NCBI GenBank assembly: GCA_023055355.1
Contig: JALJCS010000029.1
Coordinates: forward strand, 3,844,001 to 3,908,000
Direction: 5' to 3'
Origin: Agelaius tricolor
Lineage: Eukaryota; Chordata; Aves; Passeriformes; Icteridae
Length of the DNA: 64,000 bases
The notes under the pieces were generated by a model that searched no databases, had not been told where the DNA came from, and saw nothing but the letters and a program-made list of their open reading frames with translations. The position numbers and the translations under genes were made by a program. Numbering within the stretch: position 1 is the first letter of the stretch; every line of letters begins with the position of its first letter. Shown here piece by piece: positions 24,479 through 36,357 of this stretch.

Positions 24479-25336
24479 TCAGACTGCCCAGCCCCTGGCA
24501 GGCACCAACCCTCCAGCACGGTGTGGCCAGTGCACGAAGCACAGCAGAGCCAATTTGGGCTGCAGAGCCCGTCCCTCCGCCCGGCTCTGGGATGCCCAGA
24601 GCTCATGCAATGCAAATCTGCAGAAAGCAGCAGCAAAGCCCTTGCTCTGACTCATTATTCTGACCACAGCAGATGCTTTGCAGAGGGACACTGCCTGTCC
24701 CCTGGCCGTGGCATGGGGCCACCAACCCCGGCGTGCCACAGCAGCCCTGCCAGCTGACAGCTCTGACAGGATGATGGGCTTTGGCACCTTCCCATCACCA
24801 GCTTGGAGCTGGCCCACGGTGCCCTCCTGGGTCCAGGGAGGCTTGCAATAAACTTTAGGGCTTGTGCCTGGCTTATTGTTGGCACTTGATGCTTCTCCTC
24901 GCTGCTCTGGTGATATTTCTTGTCCCTGGCTCATGGCTGGCTTGCAGCTGCAGTGTGCTTGCCCTCATGCTGAGGGGAGAAATTACTCTACAAGCCCCCA
25001 AATTGATGCAGAGTTAATTCCTTGCTGCAATTTGCTAAAATCCTCCCTCCTCTGTGCTTTCCCTGTTAAAGATCACATGGAGTGGCTGGGTTTGGTGCCT
25101 GCTCTGTGGGAGCCAGCTGCAGTCCCTCACAGCCTTTTGTTTTCAGATTGCCTTTTTGGAGAGATACGAAAATCCACTGAGGAATGATGGGCGAGCTCTG
25201 CTTTGTAAAGCTTTGCTCTCCTTTCTTTCTGGAGTCCCTGCAAAATGTCAAATGCTCTTTTCCTGCCTCCTAAGTGCACACATTTACCCAGGTTCCTGGT
25301 ATTTTGGGAACAATCCCATTTACTCACAGGCTGTGT

Positions 25337-25518
25337 AGGAGGCACTGGCAGAGGCTGTCCAGAGGAGCTGTGGCTGCAACATCCCTGCAATTGCTCAAGG
25401 CCAGGCTGGACAGGGCTTGGAGCAAGCCAGGCTAGTGGAAGGTCTTGAGGGGGTTGAAATGAGATGAGTTTTCAGGTCCATTCCAACCCAAACCATTTTG
25501 GGTTTCTGTGATTCTGTG
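25337..25518 (+). mobile_element. CR1 LINE 3' end fragment
   Basis: Plus-strand CR1 tail: AGGAGCTGTGGCTGC, AAGGCCAGGCTGGACAGGGC, TTGGAGCAAGCCAGGCTAGT, TTCAGGTCCATTCCAACCCA, ending in GTGATTCTGTG, which is close to the ATTCTRTG terminal repeat of CR1. Confidence 0.88.
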
Positions 25519-27879
25519 CCAGATTCTCAGTACTGGCCTGGAGCACTTTGAAAACTGGAGCCTTAGACGTAAAAATTGCAAATACTGGTGATTTTTGGTG
25601 CAGTGGCCGAGCTGAGCTGGCGTGGTCATCTCCATTCCCCTGCCTTTTTACCCACTGCTCCTTTTCTGTTACTGAGAGCTCTCAATAGGAGATTTGGGCA
25701 CTTTCAGTGCAGGCTGTTGCCTGGTGCAGATTCCATCCGCAGTCTCCTACTCCCGGTGTCACTCGTGGCTCGTGTCCCTGCAGCAATGAGCCACACAGGG
25801 TGAAGGTGACACTTCCCCTTAATCCCCAGCCCCAGAGGCTGAGCTTGACATGGGTCAGCTTTTGTGCAAAACAAGGGAGAAAAAACAAACAAGCAGCTGA
25901 AAGTTGAGCAGAACAAGGAAAGTTCAGGCTGCTCTGTAATGTCAAGGTGAGCAAGGCGATGGCATTTACGTGTGAGATATCCGGGACTCAGGATCTGGGA
26001 TTAGTGTCAGCTCTTCTGTGGCAAGCTAAATTAGGAATGCAGAGGCTGTCTCTGTTTATGATACAGGGTTGTTAGGTGCTTCAGGTACTGTCATTCTTAT
26101 TTAAGGATATATTTAAGGATTAACAGTAAGAAGTCCAGCATTAGCAGGAGAGAAATGAATGTTAGTGAGCTTAGGCTTGGAGGGCTTATTTTTGATCATC
26201 ATCATGTGAGCTGCTTTAGGAGAGATGAGCTCCAAGATGGGGAGGGCGGGGGGAGATTCTTGTATTTTTTTGCAGGAAAAGAAAACGTTTTGCAAGTTTG
26301 AATAGAGCTCAGAACTTAGCAACAATGACGGCTGCATGGGCAAAGCTGCAAAACTCCCCGGAGCCGGTGCCTTTGCTGGGCTGGGGAGCTGGCTCACAGC
26401 ACCCAGCCTATTTTTAGCCTCTATTTTTTTTGTGTTTCTTTCTTCTCGTGCAGAATATGTGTGATCAAACAATGTCCACGGATTTCTTTGTTGTTTGAAA
26501 TCATTCTGTGTTTTTAATTGGCAGCTTTTCTGTTTCGCCTTGATCGTGGCTGACTGCAAGTAGGTTACGTTTGCTCTGAGCTGTCTCAGGCGCCTTGGGC
26601 TGGTGTGGAGAAGTTTCCTCCTGATCCTGCTCCCTCCAACCGGGTGTAGCACAAAGATTTTCCTGCTGCCAAACATTTTCTTATGTGTAAACGCCACGTT
26701 TTGCATTCCCAGGCTTTGGCTTTGATATTTGCTGCCCACAAGCACCTGGTGCTGGGGAAAAGCTGCTGAGGATTCACAGCTCTTGACATCCCAAGATTTT
26801 TTTTATTTTCAAGGCTCTTCTTAAAGCAGAAATGGGTGAAAAGATTGGTTCATCTGTGCAGTGGGTCAAGTCAGTTCTGATGGCTGAGATGCAGGAAGGG
26901 GCAGGTCTCACTATCCCCCCCCCCCCCCCCCTTTGAAGGAGTAGCATAAAATGTACATCCCAAACTCCTGGTTTTGACATTCCCATTTGAATAATTTTAA
27001 TTCTTATCATTAAGAATTTATCAGGTCCAGCTCATCCTTTGAAGTGAGTTGGGTGTGCTGTAGGCTGTGCTTCACCCCTCTGCACTGAGGCCTCTGCAAA
27101 CCATTGCTGGATGATGGAGTGGGCACCCAGAGAAGAGGGTGGCCAGGCTGAAGTAAAAAAGGTGCCCAATTTTGTGTTAAAAGTGCTTAACCAAACTGGA
27201 CAACTCCTGAGTATCCATTACTTCTGTGCTTCCTGAAGCTGAAACAATTGCTATTATCCCCCATCACATTGCATGACCTACATTTGACTTGAAAGCCTCC
27301 TGCTAATAATTAGTTTGAATTTCGATTTAAAAATAAACACATTCATATTCTAGGTTTCAAAACTTGAAGAAATCAAGCCCCTGGATAGATGAAATCCCCC
27401 ACCTTTCCCTCCTGGTCCCTCCTTTCCCTTTCCCTTATTTCCACACAGGCAGTGATGAAGGAGTGAATTAGCTGGGCTCAGTGGAGGAGGAGAATTTGGA
27501 TATAATGAGACCACTGGGCATTTTCCTGGAAAACTGCAGGAGCCTCAGTGCTTGGAAGATTTGGGCCATCTGGATAAAGAGGGTCAAACTCAGCGTTGGC
27601 AGGGATGAGGCAGCGGGGGCAGAGGGACAGCTCGGCCTCGCCAGAGGAGCTGTGGAGAGCACAGAGCAACGCTCAGCGCCTCAAGCAGAAGGCTCAGCCC
27701 TTCCCTTCCCTTCCCTGCCTGTCCAATCCATCAGCATTGTGCTGCTTCTGCTCCTCGCTGTCCATCTGCCTTCCTGGTGCTCCACAAGGAGCATCCCAAG
27801 GTGTGGAGGCAGTGCTGGGTCAGCGCCTGGCCCTTGGCAGGGGATGGCTGGTCACCCACGGGTGGGGGGTTAATTGGCA
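25519..27879. other. Intronic sequence with a C17 homopolymer at 26915-26931
   Basis: No exon recognised. A 17-base poly-C run lies at 26915-26931 and is likely to be length-variable or assembly-sensitive. A minus-strand open frame of 210 codons (26745-26113) has ordinary composition but no recognisable domain, signal peptide or splice context. Confidence 0.5.
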
Positions 27880-28225
27880 CTTCTGGGGAGGACAGGCCTT
27901 GCAGCAGGCCATGGGCTAGCTAGGGCCCCATGGAGAGGCCTAAAGACAGGAAAAGCCAAGTCATGGCAAGGCCCTGTCTTCCACCTTTCGGACCCCTGCT
28001 CATCTCTCTGTAACCCCATAGGTCACTTTCCCCTAACCCCTGCTACTGGACAATTTCTGATCCCCCTATACCCTATATAATGGGCTGGTGTAGCCCATTC
28101 TGGTTAGAAGAGCTGTCACTGGAACCCTTCACAGACCCCCAGTAAAGCCATCACTGTGAACCCCAGGACGAGTCTTCTCCTGTCTCGCATCTGCCTCCCG
28201 GCCAGCCTGGATGCCTTAGCAAGCA
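27880..28225 (+). mobile_element. Probable solo LTR (family 3), boundaries approximate
   Basis: The + strand shows an LTR-like promoter layout: a CCCTATATAATGGGC TATA box at about 28070-28084, a likely transcription start and R region, an AGTAAA polyadenylation-like signal near 28141, and a C/T-rich U5 (TCTTCTCCTGTCTCGCATCT). No target-site duplication was identified, so the ends are approximate. No coding sequence adjoins it. A cellular promoter is a less likely alternative because there is no CpG island or exon. Confidence 0.55.
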
Positions 28226-30074
28226 AAGAGCTGAAATTATAAAAGAGCTGATAAATCACTAAAGAGCTGATATCCCTTAAGCTTGCTAAGGTTGCATGTG
28301 GCTAAGAGTGGCCTGGGTACTCGGACAGTCTGTCCCCAAAGGACTGAGCTATCCGGCCCCGTGCTGCCTGCTCGGGGGCAAACCTGCCCAGAAGGGAACC
28401 AGGACAAGGCCTGTGCCTGGTGGAGATGGGATCTGTCCCAGAGAGGAGAGGTGCAGCTGGGCTGTGTCCCACTGCCAGCTCTGGGAGATGGATGCGTGTT
28501 CCTGGCAGGGCTCGGATCCCATCTGATGGGATGCAGCTGTAAGGGCTCTGGTGGTTGTGACAACACCTCATCATCTGCCCTTCTGCAGGCACCTCAGGGC
28601 TTTCTGTTGCTGGAGGTAGAAAATGCAGAAAGCTGTCATGATCATAATGCTTCTCCAAAATCCCAGTGTCCTCATTCAGTCATTCCATGTCCAGGCTTTC
28701 CCCTGTATTCCTTGGCGTCCGGTCTCCTTTTGTCATGATGTGCTGCCTTGTGCACGTGGGTGTTTTTGTGCTCTTAAGAGAAAATGTGGAAGGTAGGACA
28801 GCCAGAGAATGTCTTTTTGGAGATGCATCCTTGCCTGGATGAGCTGCTCCCTTCCCACCAGGTACCTGTCCACACCCACCCCTCCTGCTCTTTGTTCTGC
28901 AGCCATAGCCCAGTGGGTTGGAATTTTGGAGTGTGCTTTAGTAGACAAATCTCACAGCACAAGTGGCTGCACCTGGGACAAAAAGCCTGGCTTTCTGCTT
29001 AATCCAAAAATCCCCTAAAACACCGGATGGCACTGTGGGGTCATTCTCATTCCGAGCTGATGATGTGTCCATGCCTTGAAGCATGACAATTCCTGCTCCT
29101 TGTAATTCCTTTATAGGAAAAAAAAAAAAGTCTAATCAAACTTAATAGTGACAAAACCAAGAGGATTCTGTGGAAATTAGTGCGAAATCCTATAGAAAAG
29201 GGGAAACAATGAAGCATCCCTGGTGGGGTCCCACAGGTGAATTTTTCCACCCATGGGAAGGGTTTTATACTCCGGCTGCTTCGGCAGCACTTGCCCATAA
29301 GGTGTAATCCTAAATGATGCCACTTCAGGTGCTATTTTTATTCAGGAAAATGTCAAATCCTTTCTCAGAACTTAGTGACTTGTTGTCTTGGTAATTTCTT
29401 GCAGAAACAGGATCTATAAAAATCCCCTATTTTCTTGGCACTAGGCTTTTCTTGTCTATTTTGGATGTAAATATTTTTTACAATCGTGGAGGAAAAAAAA
29501 AGGGGGCTGCTTTAATTCTACAGTGTGTAATTTTCCCCTAGAATGTCTCTTGTAGGACTGTGCACTCAGATTTATGGTCCTGGCCCAGTGTCCTTTGAAG
29601 CACAGTCCTTGTACACACAGATTGTATCTGCCCCATTCTCTCTTCATGCACTGGTTCCTAATCTGAATTCCAGCCCTTTGGAAGTTGGAAATCCAGCACT
29701 GAGCGGGGTTATATCCATTTGGAGTTGAGTATGGCAGCATGGAGGGAAAACTATGCTGTTAAGTGGAGATTTTCTTCTAAATTTCCAACCAAAATGACAT
29801 TCTCAACAACAAATAATCACTTTGGCAATGAATCACTTCCAAATTTTGGCAACTACAAGTAATTTGCAAATTAAAAGAACATAATCAAAGAGTATTTCTG
29901 ATAACACCGAGATGTTCTGTACTCAGGGGAGCTTGGGGCTGGTTCTGCAATGCTTCAGTCAGAAATCTCCTCCCCAGAGAGGCTCCTGCCTGGTGGCTTC
30001 CAGGTGAGGGTGACTGGCTCTGCCATGCCCTGGTGGGACTGGGAGCTCTGGGCTGGCCTGGTGGACACTTTAAT
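28226..30074. other. Unique intronic sequence, no gene seen
   Basis: AAAGAGCTGA occurs three times within 28226-28272, spaced about 20 bp. Otherwise no repeat or exon was recognised. Confidence 0.5.
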
Positions 30075-30168
30075 AGAATCAGAAAGGTTGAAAAGACGTC
30101 TAAGGTCATTGTGTGCAAGGATTTAGCCAGCACTGCCAGATCCACCACTAAACCATGTCCCTGAGTCC
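30075..30168 (-). mobile_element. Short CR1 LINE 3' end fragment
   Basis: Reverse-oriented: AGAATCAGAAAGGTTGAAAA, AAGGTCATTGTGTGCAAGG, CACTGCCAGATCCACCACTA, AACCATGTCCCTGAG. This matches the classic CR1 terminus that also appears in forward orientation at 41700-41805. Confidence 0.8.
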
Positions 30169-30760
30169 ATAAGGTGGTGATGGAGGAGGAAGAGCAGAGC
30201 CTTTGCTCCCACTGTGATCAGCACTGACATCAGAGTTCACATCTTGGGGTTTCTGCAAGATGCAAAAGGAATCTTTGAGGAGGGCAGGGGGTCATTTTGG
30301 GATATTCCTGCCACCATCCAGGCTCCTGGGCTCCAATGCACTTTGAGTGAGATCTGAGGGAGAAGCAAGGCAGGAGCTGCACAGCCCTTCCTGGGAGAGA
30401 GGGAGATGATGAACAGCGTCTTTCCAATCACAACAAGATCCCCAGAGTCCAAAAGGAGCAAGGCTTGGGCATAAAAGCCAGAGCTGCCCTAATAAAACAT
30501 TTACTGGGGTTTGGAGACCTGTGTGCTCCGACACGGTGCATACATATTAAATGATCAAAGTTTCCATGCCTTCGGAGGAGCCGGCTGCTAATCTAATGCA
30601 ACCCTTGGGCTTTGCTCACCACTGACTCTGCATGAAAGCAAATGCCGGCTCTGTTTTCCTATTTAAAAGATTTCTGAGCTAAGCCAGGTGGGTCACAGTT
30701 CAGGGAACAATAGGATCTGGCCTCTTCAGGGCCTCGGCAAGGCTTGTTAGGGTTGGGATG

Positions 30761-31373
30761 TGTGAAAAACGCCAATCGCTTGTTTTTAAAGTTTTAAAAG
30801 TTTAATGATAATAAAAATAGTAATATAATTAGAGTAATAATAATTTGGAGAATTTGGATTAGGACAATATGAAACAATAAAAACAAAGAGTTCCAGACAG
30901 TCTGGGTACCTCTTTCTGGGCAGCATAAGGCCAAAAAAGGACCCACGTTAACAAAGGATTAACCCTTAAAAGCAACAGCCTGTTGCATATTCATACACCT
31001 CATCCATGATGCATAAATTCCATTCAAACACAGGATTCTGTCTGGTCATTGTCAGCTTCTTCCTCTGAATCCTGAAGGGGTCTTCAGGGATGAGCAAGGC
31101 AGGAAGAAGTTCGTTTTTTCTGATAATGGAGCAATAAATTCTCTTTCTCTGAAAGATTCAGGTGTCCTGTGGCTGCTATCACAGTGTGAGTCTTTTCTTT
31201 GAAAAAAACTATCTTACATAGCAGAGTTTCTATTTTAACATTATGTTATAACCTAAAACTATATTTAACACACTACTTAACAAAATGAATACAGCATAAC
31301 TTTCTAACAAAACACATATAATATTCATTTGAATATTTGCAAAAAGCCAATCATAAAATACGCATTTTCCATA
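30761..31373 (-). mobile_element. Solo LTR (family 4) with 5 bp target-site duplication
   Basis: A 613 bp AT-rich segment bounded by TGTGAAAAACG on the left and CATTTTCCATA on the right. Its minus-strand start would be TGTGGAAAATG with one change. A perfect 5 bp direct repeat, GGATG, flanks it at 30756-30760 and 31374-31378. On the minus strand a CCAAT-type box (ATGATTGGC) follows the start and an ATTAAA signal lies near the far end, so the minus orientation is preferred. A 5 bp duplication fits ERVL- or ERV1-like integrases rather than the 6 bp ERVK type. No internal viral sequence remains. Confidence 0.82.
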
Positions 31374-34249
31374 GGATGGATCCGGCTCCTTCTCTCAAGC
31401 CCTGTCTGCCTCTGACTCCTGCAGGCCAGCTTGGTGCTGCCATGGTCTCACCCCCTCCTCCTCTGCTTGCCCGTCCCTTCCCTGAATCGCTCTGTCCCCA
31501 TCCCATTGCCCGGCTCAGCTCCCAGCCTGAGCGCTCAAGTGCTGCCGTTGGATTAAAACCAAAGCAAAGGGAGGAAAAAACCCAACCCAAACAATCCCAC
31601 TGCCTTCGAATTTATAAACCGAGCGCACTCGAGCCGGAATGTGCCGAGGAGGAAAAGCAAAACACAGAGCCCCCGGGGTGCTGTTTTTCAAAGAGATGCA
31701 GCCCTTTATTTGCCTGCCTCCACTTGTTTCAGCTGTGCAGGGAGGCAGGCAGGTAAAACCCTGGCTGGGTGCTGGTTCCTGGCGCTGGGGCCAGCTCAGA
31801 GCTCTGCAAGCCCCCAGCTCTGCCATCGTCTGTGCTGCTGCTGCACAGCAAACACTTCACCTCCTGCTCATCACTGCTGCTCCAGCGGTTTGGGACAGAT
31901 GGGTTTGGTTTCCCACTTGGTTGCAGCATTTCTTCTGCTTCTCGAGTGTCTCCCTTGTCTTTCATGTAATTCCTTAACTAGTTTCCATTTACCGGCGGTC
32001 GCTTTCTTTTAAAGTACTTGAATCTGTTTGATCATCAACAAATTTCTCTTTCTGTTCCTCTGATAAAAAATTAAATCTGGGCACTTTTTGAAGGCTTCCT
32101 CCCCACCCCCTTTTCTCTTCCTCCATCCCTGCTCAGTGGGGAATCAGTCCTTTTCTAGTGAAATGAAAATAAATAAAAATTAGAGTTCAAAGTGTGATAT
32201 CTCCTCTTAAGAAGAAGAGGGGAAGAAGAAGGAAAAAAAGCCCCACCATATATTCTTACAGATGTGACATCAAAATTGAAAACTATAAAGGACGTGTTTT
32301 CAAAGGCTTGTACAGGGACTGAGTTGGATCAGTAGGGAACAGGCAAAGTCTCTCTGGTTGCTTTGAAATCCTATCCCCAAGCCAACGAACCTGTTGTTTT
32401 AGCTGGAGTGCTGGTGTTTCTCCACCTGCCAAAGCAGCTGGATGGGGAGCAGAGGCTGCTGCAGGCCCCGTGTCACCACAGAGGGGTGGGGTGCACATGG
32501 GACAGGACAGTGACACCGTGGGGGCGTGCTGGCATCCCCTGTGTCCTTGTGTCTCCTTGGCACCTGCATCCATGTCTGCCAGCAGAGGATCTCCCTCCTT
32601 CCTTGCTCACTGCAGAGGAGCTTTTGGGTGTGATGGGAGCTGGAGCAGGGGAAAAGCATGGCCAGTGCCTTGGGAAGGGATGGTACCCAGGGCAGGACAG
32701 AGCTGTGGGACATCAGCTCCTTCTGTGTCTTGGGCATGGCCAGCATCATTCAGGCTGTGGGGGTGGGCAGTGAGAGCTGCTGACTCTGCTGAGAGCTGCT
32801 GTGCCTGGGGAGGGCTGCATCAGGGCAGGGCTGAGGGCGGGGTCACCTCTGGCTTCCCAGCCAGCCTGGAATTGGGTTGGGATAGCCCCATGAGGCTGTG
32901 GAGCTGCAGTCTGGGCTGGGGGCTCCCCTGGCAGTGGAGGAGCAGCTGGGCAGTCCTGCGGGGTGGCAGATGGATTAGCAGCTCTCTGTTGCCCAGGTAA
33001 CTGCCTTTCCTCCCCTGAATCCTGATTATTTGGTTTCTCACCATGCACCCTGGGGCCCTGCGACTCATTCCATCCCTCCCAAACCCACTGGTGCCAGAGC
33101 AGGCTCCAGGCTCAGCTCCCTCCCTCCTCAGAGGGCATTTTACCCTGTGGGCACAGTGGAGGCTGAGCCATCGTGCCCTGGGACCCTCTGAATGAGCCCC
33201 TGTGGGGCTTGGAGCAGCCAGAATGTTCCCCAGGGGTCCCATCCAGCCCAGTGGCTCTGCAGAAAGGGCCCAGGGTGCTGGTGGTTGTTTCCTGCAGGCA
33301 AAGGCTGTTGGACTCGATCAGCAGCAGTTTGATTGCATTAATAGAAATTACAGGAGGTTCCCAATGCATGGGAAACCCCTTGGCTGCCCCAGGATGGAGG
33401 GAGCAGGGCTGGGGTGAGGTGGTCAGGTGAAAACCCAGCTCAGCTCCAGGTTTGGGTGTATGCAAGGTCAGCAGAGCATCTCTGCTGCAGGCAAACACCT
33501 GTGGGAGCAGGGACCAGCCCTGAGCTATCCAAGCCTGGATTGTGCATCTCTGTTTTCCAGGGAAGCTCATAACAGCCAGGAGAATGTCCCACAGTTCCCA
33601 GCAAGCAAAAGCTCCCCCCTGCTCTAGGCAGGTGACTTGCACAGGCACAGGAGGCTTTAGGAGGTTGAGTGATGTTTCAGACAGCAATTTTTCATCTGTC
33701 ACTTCATCTCCTCCTGCACCTTCTCAGGGTTATCCTCAGAACAAACTCCTTTTCCAAAGATTTTCTCCAACAAAACTCTCTCACCCCATCACTTCCCTCG
33801 GTGCTCATGGAGCATCCTGGCTGTCTGATGTGGAATACAAATGTCTGGAGCCCGTGGCTGTGACATCCACGTGCTTTCAGGGACAGCACAGACACCTGCC
33901 TGATGCAATCGATTATTTCTTTTGGGGAGGAGGAGCTGCAATTAATCTCTGCTTGTCTTTAGTGCTTTTTGTTGTCTTTCTGGCTGTTTAACTGCTTGTG
34001 TGGAAGGGAAGATGCACATATAATGGTGAAAACCTTGTCTGGGTAGGAGGCATCAGAAACCTTTGGCTTCTGGGGTGTTCCTGTTGTCCAACATGTCTCT
34101 GGTGAGTGAAGAGGGAGATTTCTTGGTCTGCTGCTGGTTTGGGCCATGGGGTGGGCTGGAGCCTGATGATGTGCTGAAGTTTTGAGGCTGATTGTCTCGC
34201 TGTGAATCCCTGGCTCCTGCTCCATCACCTTGGATTAATTACAGTACAA
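31374..34249. other. Unique intronic sequence, no gene seen
   Basis: No exon, CR1 or LTR recognised. GC-rich parts carry long chance open frames on both strands without domains. Confidence 0.5.
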
Positions 34250-34310
34250 TGCAATATACATTTATATGGTGTCTGCACAAGTGTCTCAGGGCTTCTGCAA
34301 TCTGAAAAAT
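34250..34310. repeat. Possible ancient repeat relic
   Basis: The layout TACATTTATATGGTGTCTGC, CAAGTGTCTCAGGGCTTCTG, CAATCTG resembles a widespread old amniote repeat whose core reads roughly TTTATATAGC, CCTTT, ATCTCAAAGC, CTTTACAA. A second, weak match is at 56258-56330. It may instead be unique sequence. Confidence 0.3.
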
Positions 34311-34557
34311 CTAATTAAGGTGCAGCCTCCAACATGAATGCTTATCACCAGGATGCGTGCAGCCAGCCAGGGGCAGCTGCCTCCCCGCCTCACCCCCAAG
34401 CAGGATCCACACTCTCCTGGCATTATTAATTACTCAAGGCTTGGTGTCCGAGACACGATCGATACTGCAGCTCTGCAGAGATAGGAGAGACTGAGTGAGT
34501 GTGAGGGAGCTGGAGATAACCATCAGCCAGAAACGTGGTGGAGCCTGCTCCTGGCCT

Positions 34558-34583
34558 GGGAGGAGGAGGAGGAGGAGGAGGAG
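34558..34583. repeat. (GGA)n microsatellite
   Basis: About eight GGA/AGG triplets in a row. Confidence 0.9.
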
Positions 34584-34636
34584 TCTCTTTGCTGAGACGA
34601 GCACGTGTTTCCCCATGACTTTGATGCTGGGATGTT

Positions 34637-34694
34637 ACTCACTGGTGGAGAAGAACGTGGTTGACACTCACTGGTGGAGAAGAACGTGGTTCAT
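34637..34694. repeat. 29 bp tandem duplication
   Basis: Two copies, starting at 34637 and 34666, each beginning ACTCACTGGTGGAGAAGAAC. The copies are identical over at least 26 bases, so the duplication is recent. Confidence 0.95.
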
Positions 34695-35910
34695 GTTGGA
34701 GCTTGGTCTGGGGAAGGTGGTGCCTTGGGCGTTGCACTGGTGATGGACACAGCAGCACTACTGCAACACTTATTGGGCATTTTTATTTTGGCTCAGGTGT
34801 GGCAGCAGCTGCTGGGAATGCCCTGAAGGGAGGGAGGGAGCACCACAAGTGTGATGAGAACGTAAATAACCAGGGGAAAAGGGAAAGGAAATGTGAAGTG
34901 GCCCTTTAAATATGAGCCTCCAGAGCCCAGAGCCCAACTAGCTTTCCCTCAAGTATTCAAATGAGATTGCAGCATCAGATTGGTATGCATTAGGCTGGTC
35001 TCAATGAAAATTAACATGTAATTGCTTCAAATGAAGTAAGTGAGGAGGTAATCTGTTCTTAAATTGGATTCTCAGGATTTTGTGGTACCATAATGCAGCT
35101 GTGAAATGAAATATATTTTAAGGATGATGTCCTCAAGGGGAGAGGGAAGGATGGGGGTGTCTTTACTGGGAAGGGTCCTTTCCCTCACTCCCTCTTTTGT
35201 TTCTGGTCTCATTAGTGCTATTTTATAAATGAGGAGAGGGCTTTGGTGCCATGGCATGGCTGGAGAAGGTCCCACTGCTTTGGCTCCATCATGTTTCCTT
35301 CCTTGACATCCCTCTTGTCCCTCCTTTCCACTTCCTCTGGTTCCCCACTTGCCTTGCTGTGTCAATGCCTCTCCAGCCTCCTCTGTCAGACTCAAGTCCC
35401 CACCCCATTGTGATGACTCACACGGGAGTCATGAGAGGAGCACTTGAACTCGGTTTATGTAGCAAACCACCTTCTGGTTAGGCAGTGGAAGAAGGTCTGG
35501 CTCTGTTCTGGGGTTTATGCGTCTGTGAGGAGCTGTGCAGGTTCTTGTTAGGGAGCTGTGTTCTCTGAGGAGGGATGTCAGAGCAAGAGGCACAGTTTAG
35601 CTTTTTCTCTCAGCTGTTTATGCTCTTCTGCCAAAGAAGAATCACCCTGTGATGCAGCACAGCCCTGCAAGGCTTCAGGATTCATTCCAAAGGCTTGGGA
35701 TGCCCCACTCCTCCCACTCAGCCTTGAGTTGCCGGGACCACCTCTCTATTTTAATTTTAAGGATTTGCTGCTTGTCCTTGTTCTGTCTCTCCCCATCTCT
35801 CCCCACCTGGCAGCAGAAGCATGACGAGCTCGTGGTGAAGATGCAATTAGGAGCGTGAGGGAGAGCTGGTGTAGGAAGGTGGAGTGGTAACCTGCAATTA
35901 TTCCCAGGCT
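34695..35910. other. Intronic sequence, no gene seen
   Basis: Bases 34920-35110 are AT-rich and unique-looking with several TAAT-type cores. No exon recognised. Confidence 0.5.
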
Positions 35911-36241
35911 AGAATTATAGAGATGGCATGGCATATATAGATATAATATATATAGATAGAGAATAGATAGATGGATATATATATATAGATATGGTTTATA
36001 TATGTACAATAGCAGCATATTTTTGCTACATGAAGTCGTGGCTGCCCCATCCCTGGAAGTGCCCAAGGCCAGAATTATAGAGATGGCATGGTATATATAG
36101 ATATAGCATATATGGATAGAGAATATATAGACAGAGAATAGATAGATGGATATATATAGATATGGTAAATATATGTACAATAGCAGCATATTTTTGCTAC
36201 CTGAAGTCCTGGCTGCCCCGTCCCTGGAAGTGCCCAAGGCC
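35911..36241. repeat. Tandem duplication of an AT-rich microsatellite plus CR1 segment
   Basis: Two copies start at 35911 and 36071 with AGAATTATAGAGATGGCATG and end with GGAAGTGCCCAAGGCC (36070 and 36241). Each holds a TATA/GATA-rich microsatellite, the block GTACAATAGCAGCATATTTT and a ~40 bp piece of CR1 tail. The copies are 160 and 171 bp; the difference is in the GATA/TATA part. Duplicating part of a CR1 together with its neighbour shows the event followed CR1 insertion. Confidence 0.93.
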
Positions 36242-36357
36242 AGGTTGGATGGGACATGGAGCAACCTGCTCGAGTGGGAGGTGTCCCAGCCCATGGCAGG
36301 GGATAGAACAGGATGATCTTTAAGGTTCTCTCCAACCCAAACCATTCCATGATCCTA
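36201..36357 (+). mobile_element. CR1 LINE 3' end fragment
   Basis: Plus-strand CR1 tail: GGCTGCCCCGTCCCTGGAAG, AAGGCCAGGTTGGATGGGAC, ATGGAGCAACCTGCTCGAGT, AGGTGTCCCAGCCCATGGCA, ending CCAACCCAAACCATTCCATGATCC. Its first ~40 bp is also present in the upstream duplicate at 36031-36070. Confidence 0.9.

Noticed and set aside
26113..26745. 210-codon minus-strand open frame of ordinary composition
   Set aside because: No recognisable domain and no supporting context; a frame this long is possible by chance in 64 kb.
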